Assembly: GCA_043228905.1 (NCBI GenBank)
Contig: JBHGNT010000007.1
Coordinates: 2,976,001 to 3,040,000 of the forward strand
Reading direction: 5' to 3'
DNA: 64,000 bases
DNA from: Azolla caroliniana
Taxonomy: Eukaryota; Polypodiophyta
Every line of letters starts with the position of its first letter. Position 1 is the first letter of the stretch. The notes below the pieces were generated by a model. It was not told where the DNA came from. It was given only the letters and a program-made list of their open reading frames with translations, and did no database searches. Positions 33,483 to 46,500 of this stretch are shown piece by piece. A program made the translations under genes and the position numbers.

Positions 33483-36400
33483 ATGCGATTACGATTTCTC
33501 TGGATCGATTATTACCAAGAAGCTTCGCAGGCAGCTGAGAAATGGCACCAAGCAAATGTGCTTCCCGTTCCATCCCTGCAAGTCTGTACCTTTTCATCTT
33601 TCCCTTGCGAGACTTTGGTGTCTACACAGACAATATGTCAGCTTCTGGAAGGAAAATCACACATCGTAAATATCGACTCTTCCACATTACATCATCTTGA
33701 CATTTGGAGAGTTCAATCACAGTTTTTGACCATCATTTTGCCAGAAAAAGTTGCCTGTTTGTGGAAGAATCCATGGCTAACTTTGATAACTAACGAATTA
33801 TTTAGTGAAAGATTGCTTCTTTCTCAAGAGGGAACAAGAGAGGTGGAGTTGGTAAAATGTTTCTATGAGTTTGAAAGCTTTGCCGTGGATATGACATATC
33901 AAGTAAGAACGATGAAAAACTTGCCATAGGCAATGCATCATAAATCCTTATGACATGAACATCAATGAATAACAACGAATTTCAAATTTAGCCAGCCTAC
34001 TTTCATCATCGATCACCTTTAATTGCAACTATGATGAGTTGTGAGAAGAAGAATCTATTATTTGAAAGAGATCATTAACACATTCTTTGCATTGAATAGT
34101 GTACAATCTGTGTGAGAGCTGTTCTCAGACATGTCAGTTTGTTATATGTACAGAACAATGTAGCCATGATGAGTCTGTCAGAACTTTCAAGTATCGTCAG
34201 CAGAAAGCCAATACAAAATGTAAAACAATGGGAGGTAATATTAAAGATCTGATCTAATTCAAACAGTATTTAAGTAAGAAATATGCATTAAGAAGGATAA
34301 GTCTCTCAGCCCCACATGAGGAAGTGTCATAATTTTCTGCTTATTTACTTACATCATGTTGCATTTCGTGTTAATCAGGAACAGTCTCCAACTGAATGTG
34401 GTAAATATTTGAGTATTGAAGATACGGTTCTCCAGCTAGAGAAAGGAGCAGTCAGAATTCAAGATAATTTGTATAATAACAAGAAGGTAGATAGAGACAG
34501 TTCACTCAGCTTTCAATATTCAGATTTATCAAGTAAAGCGGTAAATGCTGATTTAGCTTGTCAGAGTAGATCGAAACCAAATTTACTTGTTCTAGAAGTT
34601 GCCACAGTAGATGAAGCTCTACGTGTTTCCTGGACACATGAATGCTATTGGATGGAAGTAAAGAGATTGTCACTGGAGTTATTTCTTAATGTGGATAGGA
34701 TATCTATCAACAACGAGCAAATCCTTGAACCAGAGTGGATGAATTTAACTCTAAATGAATTTTCAGAGCCTCTTCGTGATAAGAGTAACGAAATACTTGT
34801 TGATTCTGCACATGATTGTGATGATTCAATTTGGAATTTACTTGATTGTGAAAAATTCAGTGAGAATAACCACTTTCTTATGTTCGAATCACCTGTGACA
34901 TTTTGGAAAGACAAAAATATTGTGAACTTTGAGCAACTTTTCAAACAGCTCAGTCTTTCTCATCAGTGCATACCATTGCTGGAAACATCAGACTCTACTT
35001 GCCATGGTCAGTATGAAGATCTTATAGTTATGCCTGAGTTAGTTCTTACAGATTCTAGTTTTACTTCATTACCAGTTCCATTCTTCAAAGAAAATGAAAA
35101 ACAATGCATTGCCATGGATGTGATTCTTGAAGCTTTGTCCATGTGCAAACATTCAGTGCCTGGTGCTCTAAATTTCCTCTATTTGGATTGGCACTTATCA
35201 CAGAGTAAAAATTGTGGGAAGGATTCTTGCAATATCCTTGAGAGCAGAGTTTTAAAAGTTGAATACTGTGAAACAGCTAAATATAACCCCTCTCAGTTTG
35301 ATAATGTCAATCTAGATTCTACATTCAACATCTATGTTGAGAAGAAGTATCCTTTAGAGAGAGAACCCATAGTTTCTAGTCCTAAAAGGAATGGAACCAG
35401 GTGCTCTATACAAAGAGAAATTCCAGTTTCTACTACGAAAAACATCTGCAGCTTGGGAACTGAATGCTCTGTACGCAGAGAATTCCCAGCGTCTGCCATC
35501 AAGGAGAATCATAGCTTGGGAACTGAGTGCTTTGAACAAAGAGAACCTCTTGTTTATACTCCAAGGCAGAATTGCAGCTTGGATTCAAGTAATTCGGTTT
35601 GCCCTTTGACACCATCCAGTGATTCCAAATCATCTAGAATACAATGTAAAGCTACCGGAGTAGCGTCAAAACCAATGAACCATATGTACAATGAAGCTTC
35701 GTGCAAAGAACCAAATCCAGGAGATACATTTGCTTGTAAAGACTTGACCTTCTTCTTACAAACAAGACAAGGCAATATAAAGACGCCCAGCTCTGGAAAC
35801 ACATTGCAGAAGGAGAATCCTGATAGAAATCAAGTATCTCTTGCTGAGTGTTTGCCTAATTTTCAAGTGCATCAGGTATTGCTTAGTCAGAGGATATTGA
35901 GCCTTAGAGGGTTTCTGGAACTAGATTACTCCCGAATTTTAGAAGATGACAAGAACCTTGCGTTTGAAGTTCAGAAACACAAGTCTCTAATGAAACTCAG
36001 TACAGAAAACGATGCAAAGAAAACCTTGATCATGTTGATTAAAGAGAGAGCAGATAAACAAGCACTGAATGAACAGCAACTTCTTAGAAGTCTTATTGCA
36101 TTATATATACTACAGCAAACAGCAGAAAATCTTTGTATATATGGAATCCTAGTTGGTCATCTTTACATGGAAAGCTGGTACTTAAATTTAAGGTTCTTAC
36201 AAGATTTGATCTGCCTTTCATATTCTGAGCTTGAGGAAGCTTATAAGCAAGTTGAGAAAGGATTACTTATTGATCATCCTAAATTATCTTGTCTCCGAGA
36301 GATAATTGAAAGCCACAAGTCGAGACATAAGAACTCAAAATTTCTCATTGTTGTTGAGCGGCGAGCAGTTTTTACTATGTATAAACAGATAATTGCTTGT

Positions 36401-39400
36401 GATTTGAGACCTTATCAATTCGATCGAGAGGAGAATCTTTTATATGGTGGAATTCCAGTTGAATATCCAGATTTGATCAATCAAGCTGTTTCAGATGCTG
36501 TGGTGAAGTGTGATTGCCTTATTGTTCCTTCTGAGTAAGTTTGCTGCCTTACATTCTCATACTTAGTTTTGATGGTTGCAAGCTAATTTGATCTATAGGA
36601 ATATGGAGTGAAAGAAATATGAACAGACAGAAATAAAAAATGGAAGACAGAAGAGAATAGATAGAGAATTTACAACACAAGCTAAGTCACCTAATCATTT
36701 GTTGGGGCGAAGCAGGTATATAGAAAGATGAAAGAGAAAAAGAGATGGTCGAAAATAAGATGAGATAAATATCTTATCATCGACAGGGAGAGACTATGAA
36801 GGAATAAACATATTTTTATTATGTTTTATTAAGTAACCTCTATCAGTTGAGAGCAGAAAACAAAAAGGGTATCTTCTATCATCAATAACTTTAACCCTAA
36901 GATTGTCACATTGATCTTGTAAAATGTACTCTTCCAGATATATTACATCATCGTTCCCGATTCAACAATTTAGTTGCATTATCCATTATGATGAATCCAC
37001 TGCAAACGAAGAGAGAAATCTAAGATATACTTCAAGTATGTGTAGTCTAGAAATCCACTCATTTAAGATTACTATGAATGAAGATGATTCCAGAACTCGA
37101 GCAGGTGAACATATTCGATGCACTCAAAGGGGTATAACACAGAGTGGAATGATATCTCAGGTCTGTTTTTCATTAACATTTGGACAAACAATAAAATTTG
37201 TGCAGCATAAACTAATGAGGATGAGATATTTTGTTGAGCATGATAATTGTCATGGAATAGAATTCCAAACACTATGCTTCAAATGTCTCACCTTTGTGTG
37301 CCGAACCAAATTAGATTTTTTGTGTCCATGCATATTCAGTGTGTGTTAAATCTTATCATATTGAACTTTATGTCTGCCTAATGAATGCTTGAAAGTTCAG
37401 TCTCTTGTTGATTTTGGCATTGTAATGTGCCACAGGTATGATCTGAACTTTTAACAACATGATCGTATACAGGAAGTCTTAGGAGAAGGTAATATCAAGT
37501 TGCAAAATGGGCAATCGGTGAATATATCTACTTCTTCAATCCAAAACAATGCTGAAACAGAAAGGTTACATCTTGATACATCAGATCATTGCATATTTGG
37601 AGATGCTACCTTCTTTGGCATGCCACCCAATGGCCACAAACAGTGTGATATGAATATTATTGTAAACACCAGCCAGTCTTATAAACATCTATTGAGCTGT
37701 TACAGAAGTTCTTATGAGAAGATACTTGCTCTTGAAAAAGATGGAGTTTGTGTGATAGAAAGGGATCTCTTTCTTCCTATTGACTTGATACTAAGCCCTA
37801 CAGTTTGTCTCATTTTGTATACGCAAGACAAGGTTTATGAAGCCAAAACAATGTCGAGTGGTACAATCCAGTTATCATGGATTGAGGATATTACTAATGA
37901 TAGTATGAAAGCTCTTAGCTTTTCCTTCACGACCTGTATTATGGTAAGTTTTCCATTCCAACTTAACAGTCTTATTGAATTGTCTATTTCCTTTCTCCAC
38001 AGGTACCATTGTTGATGTTTTCAAGATGGGTGTTCCTCTTCTTTTTTATATTTTTGCTGGATGTATTTGAATGGTTGCCATTTCTACACATTTGGTAGCC
38101 TCATCGGGGTGTTGACAATGGCGCCATCTTCATCACTTCGTATATGAAATTTAATTCATCACCATATTTTCCCGTTATTAGTTGAGTTTCACGTACAATA
38201 AGAACGAACACTGGAGGGTCTGTCTCAAATTATTTCCCGTTTGGTTAATATCTTATTTTCTCAGAAGATTCTCTTTTGTTTTCTCAAAGAGCTATAGTTG
38301 TAAACATCCTTAGGACACAGGCTATATCTGCATGAGCTATAGTTGTCATTATTATCCCTCTTCTTTCATCTCTTTCACTCTCATTATTCCCTTATTTATT
38401 GTCATGTGCACTCAGTTAATTGTCAGCCAACACCTTTTTGGTTTCTTAATTATGGTACAAAGCTTTTCAATCAGGCTTGCTTCACAATTTCCTTATATGG
38501 TTTGGAAAGTTTTTGAAAAATATGCGTAATTGTGCTGCATTACTGTCTTGGTGAAGATCTTTGAAGGAGCTTTCGATTGTATAGAAGAGATCGTTCAGGC
38601 ATTTAGCAATCTCTATGCTGCAGCTATTGGTTTGGATATTCGGCTTCAATGTTTCATATCCGGGGGTTCTTTCACAACTGATTTGTTAATCTCAGAATGT
38701 ATAAATCAAGTAAGAAGATCTCAGAAAACATCATCGTTTCCTAAAATGTTGGAAGCAAAAACATACGCAGAGGCTTTTCTCACAGAATTTGCTTCAATAA
38801 ATCCTCTCACAGCACATGCAATACTATCTTCTGGTATTGGAATAAGGCGTTTCATGTCCTTAAGTGTTGCGGAACAGCTGCATCTAACTGATGCCTTCGA
38901 TGTAAGTGAAAAGAGCTTACAACTTTTAAAGAAACAATGGCAAAATAATGGAAACTCTGGAAAGGTTTTCATAGAGTCAAAACTGACAAATTATCAAAAG
39001 AATGCAGGACTTGTTCCTGGAGAACCGAAGATCTTAGATAGTGAGCTTTGTAGAGAAAAACAATATGAAATGAGAAACGTTGAACATCGCAACCGAGGAA
39101 AAAGCAATTTGCTTGTTGACGACTTTAGTCTATCCAAAAATTGTATAATTGATGCTCTAGATGAGGAATGGAGGTTTCAAAAGCCACAGGAAAAATGTGA
39201 AGTAGGTAATTTTCTGGCTAATGAATGTGGTCTTTGGCCTCCTGTGGCTGGGGAGAGTCAAGATGAAAGGAAAGATCACTTCAGAAACCACCAACCAAAT
39301 ATGATCTATTTTAATGAGGAAACATCGCATCCTATCATCTTACCTGCACATGAACATATAACCACTTTTGCCTCTCCAGAACATGAGATTAAGCTAAAAA

Positions 39401-40344
39401 AGACTGTGGATTTAATCTTGAAAAGGGCTCCTCCCAAAAGTGAGAAAAAAAGTGGAATCAAAGATTGTTATTCATATCTGTCTGCAAGGAAGAACTTTCC
39501 GATGGGACAGTGTCACCTTGCGTCATTGAGCCCAGAAGCAGAGGTAGAGAATGTGCATGGAAATGATTCATCAGTGGAGGGTAATACTAGATTATCTTTG
39601 GATGAAGATAGTAAAACTAACTCTCAGGATAGGTCATGGCATATGTTTCCTTTTCCCACTGATTTTAGCCATGATTTGGCAGATGATATAACAGAAAAAC
39701 CTGAACGTAGTTTCCTCAGTCACCCAGGTGTGGCTTCTTCTGTTATCTATTTATTTATTTTCTTTCTACAAATAATATGAATAGGATAACAATCAGATTC
39801 TCAACAGTCTCATGAATGTTATATGTAGTACATAGAAAAGCAACGGGAAGAGATGCTTTCGAGTATGAACTTGAAAAAGAGTACAGCATCAGACAGAGCT
39901 CAAAAGAATGCCCAGAAGAATTTGCAAATAAAAGAACACCTCCCAAACGGAGATTAGAATTCGATTTGCCCGCCACTGTGAAGAAGCATCAGAGAGGTGG
40001 ACATCCAACAAAAGGGAAGGAATATCTGAAACCTGGTCTTTTTGACAAATACAGATATCAAGGAGAAGAGACAAAGCAGTTTGGAAGAGGAGGTTTACAT
40101 TATGTTGATAATGAGAAGCACATTGGAAAGAAAGCTCCCATAAAATGTCCGAAAAAGATGTCTATTGGTAGTATAAGTCACGGATGGGGAAATAAGTATA
40201 GCAAGTCACCAATATATTATTCTCAACCAAGGCACCGGCAAAATGATGAAGATGATGATACCACTCAAACCAGGGAACTCTGCCCATCATGGACTCCACA
40301 TGATAAACGATCAAAGAAGGTTCATTGATTACATACACATGCAC

Positions 40345-40423
<79 letters not shown>

Positions 40424-40779
40424 TGCACATGCACATGCACATGCACATCCACATGCACATGCACATCCACATCCACATGCACATGCACATCCACTTGCAC
40501 ATGCACATACACATACACATGCACGTGCACATACACATACACATGCACATGCACATGCACATCTGCATACATATGCACATACATTTATGTATGTATGCAT
40601 GTATACCGTTATACTTTCAAAGCATGATTCCCCGAAGCAAATGGTAATTCTCAATAGATTGACAATTCAAGATACGTTTGGTTTCATTTGTGCAGGTTCT
40701 CGCTTTTGCAAAAAGAGGCAATGATGGCCAAAGCCAGCTTGTTTGGCAAAGTTCTAGTGAAAGAAGACATTGGAAGTGA
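33483..40779 (+). CDS. SHOC1: SHOC1, XPF-like meiotic crossover protein (7 exons)
   Basis: SHOC1 is a ZMM-group meiotic protein with an XPF-like fold; in other plants it acts with PTD to protect and mature class I crossovers. Exons: 33483-33902, 34379-36534, 36938-37160, 37473-37943, 38557-39727, 39829-40319, 40696-40779. All borders are GT..AG with matching phases and yield 1671 residues, close to the roughly 1600 of flowering-plant versions. Recognition rests on the N terminus 'MRLRFLWIDY', the XPF-like part ('YEKILALEKDGVCVIERD', 'LPIDLILSPTVCLIL', 'LSFSFTTCIM', 'IFEGAFDCIEEIVQAF'), the helix-hairpin-helix-like 'INPLTAHAILSSGIG..FMSLSVAEQ' (about 1172-1200) and the C terminus 'TPHDKRSKK...QSQLVWQ'. 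Exon 2 encodes 719 residues and contains a 21-residue tandem repeat. The donor after exon 6 (AAG|GTTCAT) is weak, and the intron behind it starts with a long microsatellite. A retained intron would end the protein at a TGA at 40326. Confidence 0.92.
40325..40590. repeat. ACATAC/ACATGC hexamer microsatellite in SHOC1 intron 6
   Basis: About 250 bp of 'cacata' and 'cacatg' hexamers start eight bases inside the intron donor at 40320. The repeat gives long open frames in several readings (Thr-Tyr, His-Ile, Cys-Val strings); none is a gene. Confidence 0.95.
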
Positions 40780-43130
40780 TAGAAGTTAATCGATTGCGTA
40801 AGAGTAAAGATTAGAGAGTTATATTGTATTATATTTTAAATCTTGGAAAGATACGCAAAACCAACATTATGGGACTATATAGGTGTTGACATATGATCTA
40901 GGATGTATCCTCTGGATATGGCTATGTAATCCTTTCGGTTCACTTGATTCTACATATTTATGGGAATTGATGACATTTTGTTTATGTTTTTATCTGCCAA
41001 TTATCTTCGAATAAACAGATACGTGTATACTTGTATGCATATAATAAATGCATTACCACATACGCTTGGCATTGGAATATTGTTAATTAATGGCTTAGAG
41101 CATCTCTTCAATGTTTTGCATTTATGCAATTGATTGATCATATGGCTGGTAGGATGTTGTTGATAATGTTAGTTCATGATAGATATAGCGATCTATCATA
41201 GAATTATGAATAAATTATTTGCAACTCGAGAGTACACAATCAATATTATTGATTATGCTTCATTGTTATGATTTTTGTGGTAGCGTTTCTTTTTTTCCTT
41301 TTCAATATGCAATGTTTTGACCTTCACATTCATTACATTCTACCAAGATTCAAGTCGCTGGTATGATTTATTACATCTACCAGTAGACTATTTTTATGTA
41401 ATCATGCATTAGTTGTATCAACACGAATAAGAGTATGGTTTGGTTAGAAATACCATTTCTATATATGCAATAATATATATATATATATATATATATGACT
41501 TATTTGCAGCTTACATTTTTGTAACAAGTTTTATAACTAGTTGGGTCTAGTAGTGACAAAGTAGTGTCCTAAGGTGGTAAGACAAACTATACAAGTTTGG
41601 AGGCAAAGTAGTGTCGTAATGTGTGTAGAAAATCTTTGTAGTATGATAGTCTTAGCTTGGAGCCTGGGTTAATATATTAGGAGACATGTTTTTGTCATTT
41701 CCCATAATGTGATTGTCTTCTTGCTCTCTTAACATGTATTTTTGACCTCCTATTTTTCCAAAATGTTTGCATTAAATCTTGGTTCCTATGCTTACTTTTG
41801 CCATAATCATCAAATGTCAAGACTAGACCAGAGACCTAGAGAAACCTGAAAATGTATGTATGTATACATGAGTGCACTAAGGTTAAAGGATATAAGGGTC
41901 TAGAAAGGTTTGTAGTATCAAACTAAGTGGTAGACGTATGCAAGTTCTAAGGTATGCAACCAAAGTAATTTGGTGGGCCTCTATTGCTTGAACAAAAATG
42001 AAAGTGATCCATCCTTGTGTTTTCGTAACATTATTTCTCTTCTTGTATATATAGCATTTTTTTTGTTTTGTAAAATAAAAGCATTTAGTCTCGTCTTTCT
42101 GCTAGTCTCATTTGCTTGACCAATATGAATATGGTTGCACATCCAAGGAATAGGGTATAACAAAATAGGTTAGGTTCACTCCACAATGGTTCACAAGTGT
42201 AAAAAGGAAATTCGTTGAGGGGAACACTAAGATTCAATGGGGGTGCTTGATCCTTAGGTTGAATGGATACGATGAAATTTTTTAGGGGCAGGGGGAGACG
42301 ATGAATGTGGAGACACCTGCGCCACTTAGCCTCTCCCTTTTTGAAGCAGAAAACCAAAGAACAACTAAACGCCCTCGAATGCCATGTCTCAAAGTAACTC
42401 GTTGTGTAGAAGCAATTAAGAAGATAAGGGAATGTGAGTTACACCGCCTAGAAGCTATGGTTGGGGTACCTTTTACATTAGGACCAAAAGGCCACACCCA
42501 CATTGAAAACCCTTTGACCCCCTGCTCCTTTTTGAGAGACTTGGATGGAAATGAAACTAGGCCTAGCAAAAAGCCATTTCCTTTATAGAATATGTTATAC
42601 CGTAACACGTTTTGTACAATGCTAGAACTCTTATCTAAGTTTTATTTTATTTTTACTTTCAATGATTGGGTACACACCCCATTTTGTTGTAAACCAATTG
42701 TCGCATGGGCCAAATTTGGTTTTAGAAGGCATTAATATATATATATGTATGTATGTATGTGTGTATGTATGTATGTATGTATGTATGTATGTATGTATAT
42801 ATCTTTCTTTCTAGGAGGCATAGGATACCAGATGGCAGAAGGTGGCTAGCCCGGCTCTGAATCCTCGTGGTGGACAAATTGGATGAGCATGGATGGGAGG
42901 GACAAAACACGAGTGAAATGTAGACTGGACTCGACAACCACTACAATCACATAACATGCATAAACCAACTCCCCCCCCCCCGCGCCCAACAAAAACACTA
43001 GAGAATAACTTTCTCTAGGAATTAAATTCTTATCTAGTGTTTGGGCCCTCCTCTCTGTTTTATCATCATCCAGCGAACAGTATAGGCTATTATTATTATT
43101 ATAGGCTCCAAACTCCACATTCAAACACAA
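40780..43130. other. Intergenic with microsatellites, no gene recognised
   Basis: SHOC1 3' flank, then AT-rich DNA with a TA run (41468-41496) and an ATGT run (about 42745-42797). A pair of overlapping open frames on opposite strands at 42282-42608 has no recognisable domain; the plus frame has a basic stretch 'TTKRPRMPCLKVTRCVEAIK' but no support as a gene. A C run lies near 42970-42980. Confidence 0.45.
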
Positions 43131-43502
43131 TGGTGAACAGAGGACATTCCTGACGCATCGACAAATCGAAACAAAGAGAGGGAGAGAGATTTTCTTACAG
43201 AGAGAATGACGGCTTTCCCTATCCGCATCATCAAGGTTAGCTATTTATGAGAACACACTCATTCTTGAGCCCAATCTTTCATATATCTATACATATGTAG
43301 ATGCAATTATCTGAATATGTGAGTCACTTGAACAGCACACAGGAACCCCATAATGTGTCCACTACAGGAAAAGCTGTCAATTCCATGTACACATGTAATT
43401 GTTGTATTTATCTGGATTCTTTTATTATTATTATTATTATTGTATGGGTGTCAATTGCACATATTTATTGATTTCAGATCTGCCCATTCATTGGTGGGAG
43501 CT

Positions 43503-46500
43503 ATGGTGACAAAGAATCTTTTCTCATGCGAATGTATCCGGATTCCATATAACATGAAAAACTTACGGTTGGCTCTCAGTTTCAGTAGCACAGTGGCTAA
43601 CAATTGGCAATTGCAATGTATGGCATCAAAGCGTCTATTTACCTTCACATTGTCAAGTAGGCTTCAAAAGAGAAGGTATTTTATTTGTTCTTTTTTTTGT
43701 ACGAGTATGTTTTTAGAGCCAATATAGGTCACATTAGCAGATAAGATGTGTGTATGTGTGAGAATCAGGCCTAAGTAAAAAGGGCAGTTTTACAATGTAA
43801 ATCCATGTAGGAAATGTGTTAAGTGTTAAAAAATAGGAAGTGCAGTAGTAGGACGTGCATATGAATCATGTTTAAGATACATGGGTAGCTGTGCAACCTC
43901 AACTCATTTGCGAATGGTGTTAACACATCACTAAGGATCATGTTTCTAAGATGAATATCTAGCAAGGTTTCATCTGCTCAATGGGTTTCAAGAATTAAAT
44001 TTGATGTGCAGAAATTTGAGAAAATAGAATGGTCAATAGCCAATAAAGAATAGTGAGGTAACCATGTTACATCCTGAACTTTGCATGCATCATGTCTAGA
44101 TGTTAGAAGTTACATCTGAGTTTGGGATTTGGCATACATTTGTTAGATATCAACTAGGGCTTCAAAGGTAACCACATTAAGGAAGAGAATAACGGTAACT
44201 AAATGTCAGTCATTTCTGATGATGGAATAACCTTAGCTACTACCACAATTGGAATTTGAGAAGTTATTTAAAAAATATCAGTACTTCCAATCTGGAATTT
44301 TGGAATTCAATAAAATCACCATATCTCTCCGATTAGCATTGCTGGAATTTAATAAAATCATACCACAGATTTTTAAGATGATCCTCTAGATTCACAATCA
44401 TGCTTTAGAAGGGGCGGATCACTTTACAAAGGCCAAGTTGGAGCTTGAGTGGATAGAGAGCTACATTGAAGAATCCAACTAGCATTAGACCAGTCCAATG
44501 ATTTGGGAATATGGGCAACTGAATGATGGTGGAATTTGTGGGCAGATGATGTGGGAATTGGGGCAACCAAATAATGTGTAAGCTCACTATTTATTAGATG
44601 TATGAGTCATGAGAATAAAGAGCGTAAAGGGTAGTGTTGGTGTAAGAAAGTACCAAATAATGCCTTGACCTTGGTTAATGGAGAGGAGTTGAGAACTTCA
44701 TGTAGTTGATCGGTGCACATGAACATAGAATTGCATTAGAATAATCTCGAGTTGTGACTGTTTTAATGTGCTATCAATATAATCTTAATCTTCCAGATTT
44801 CTTTTTTGTATTGATGATTGTGTATTTGTGATTTTCTACACAATAGTGAACATGGCAATATCAATTGTGTCAACAAAGTTTGGACAAGAGATGTTCAATG
44901 TGTTAGGCTGATGTGATAACCAGCCACACCACAAGACCATACGTTGAGACCTTTGATGTGCTGGGCTGATTTGACCTGAACGAAATACACTCATTTGCTT
45001 CAAACAAGAGACCTCTAATTTGTTTGCCAATGATTTGATATCAAACGTAAAAACTTCTATATTGGGTAATGTCGATCTTCATCTCAGTGACACATCGTGA
45101 AAACCTTTAAGAAATTTGGAAACAAGAACAAAAGGTTTTCATGTAATCCCGCAATTCCTTTTTTCATTAGATGATGCCCTTTGTCCATTGAATATATAGA
45201 AGTCTAGGGAAGAAGTGTCTTGGTTTTCTATAGTGTCAATTACCAATAAGAGATCGAATGCAATGTTTTTGAGTATGATCTACCAAGCTGTGTACCAAGG
45301 AGGATATGTATAAATGTAATCCTTCAGGGTTGCTGGTGCTTGATACACCATCTTCTTCCCAACATAGGATGTACAAACATATGATGTTGGGGGTGATGGT
45401 GTTACTGTTGATTGAGACATGAACAATGATAAGGATACAATTGGGTGATGAGGCACATGTTACTCTTCCAACAATTGCGATCATCTAGCAAGTCCAATTT
45501 CTCTAATGACATTGGCAAACACAACTTTTTTTACGTCAGTAAGTATGCATAGGATTGTCCAGATACAGCTTGCGAGCTATCAATCTAATGCTCAATACTT
45601 CGATTATGTCTACTTCAACCAATAGAGGCCTGCAGTACACATGTTAAATGAAAAAGCCCACAGCATTGTTCTTGTTTCATCTTTCGAGAAGAAATGAAAT
45701 TATGAATAGAATGCTTTGTGAAATATGGCAGCAGCAGGAGAAGGAGCAGGAGGAATAAGAGAGAAGATGGCTTGGACAAATCATACAAGGCCTCTAAATC
45801 AGGGATACATTCATCATCTGTGTTTGTACTCTGCTACTTCTAAAGTCTGCAGGCCTGCCTCCAAACTTACTACCACCCTCGCAATCCACACCCACATGTC
45901 CTTTGAAGATGAAGCTGGAGGAAGTGAACGAGATGGAGATGATGATGCAGATTTCGCCCATGCCCTCGAACGCACGTCACTGGCCTCGGTTCCTAATGAC
46001 GTGGACATGCCTGTGGATATTGCTTCCCTCTTGCAGTACTGTGCCCGATCTCGCTTGCTCGTGCATGGCCAGAGGCTCCACCACAGTGCACTATGTGGTC
46101 AGGGCCATCATGATCATGAGGGTGTGTTCATACAGAACCAGCTGGTCTATATGTATGGAAGCTGCGGTGCACAGCAGGAGGCATGGGCACTCTTCTCCAC
46201 GACAACCCATAGGAATGTTTTCTCTTGGAACATTATGCTAGGCTTGATTGCATCATCGCACCAGCATGAACATAAATACTACTGTGCCGCTCGTCTTTTC
46301 TCGCAAATGCTCATGGAAGGGGTTGCACCTGACAGGGTAACCTTTGTGAACATGCTTTCTAATCCTCTTCCAAATATGATAAGGGGTGGTGAGCTCCTTC
46401 ATGCCATGCTTGTGGGTGCTGAACTAGAGCTAGATGTGGTCATTGGCACAGCCCTTATCACAATGTATAGCAAGAGTGGCAATATGGAAAAGGCACGGTC

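Noticed and set aside
40162-40654. Long frames with Val/His/Cys/Thr/Tyr dipeptide strings
   Set aside because: Pure translation of the ACATAC/ACATGC microsatellite in SHOC1 intron 6.
42282-42608. Overlapping open frames on both strands
   Set aside because: No recognisable domain, no promoter or splice support; mutual openness is typical of chance in this stretch.
43207-43236. ATG with a short frame 'MTAFPIRIIK' before a GT donor as first Ycf20-like exon
   Set aside because: Its phase 0 end does not fit the phase needed at the 43477 acceptor; it might be leader at most.
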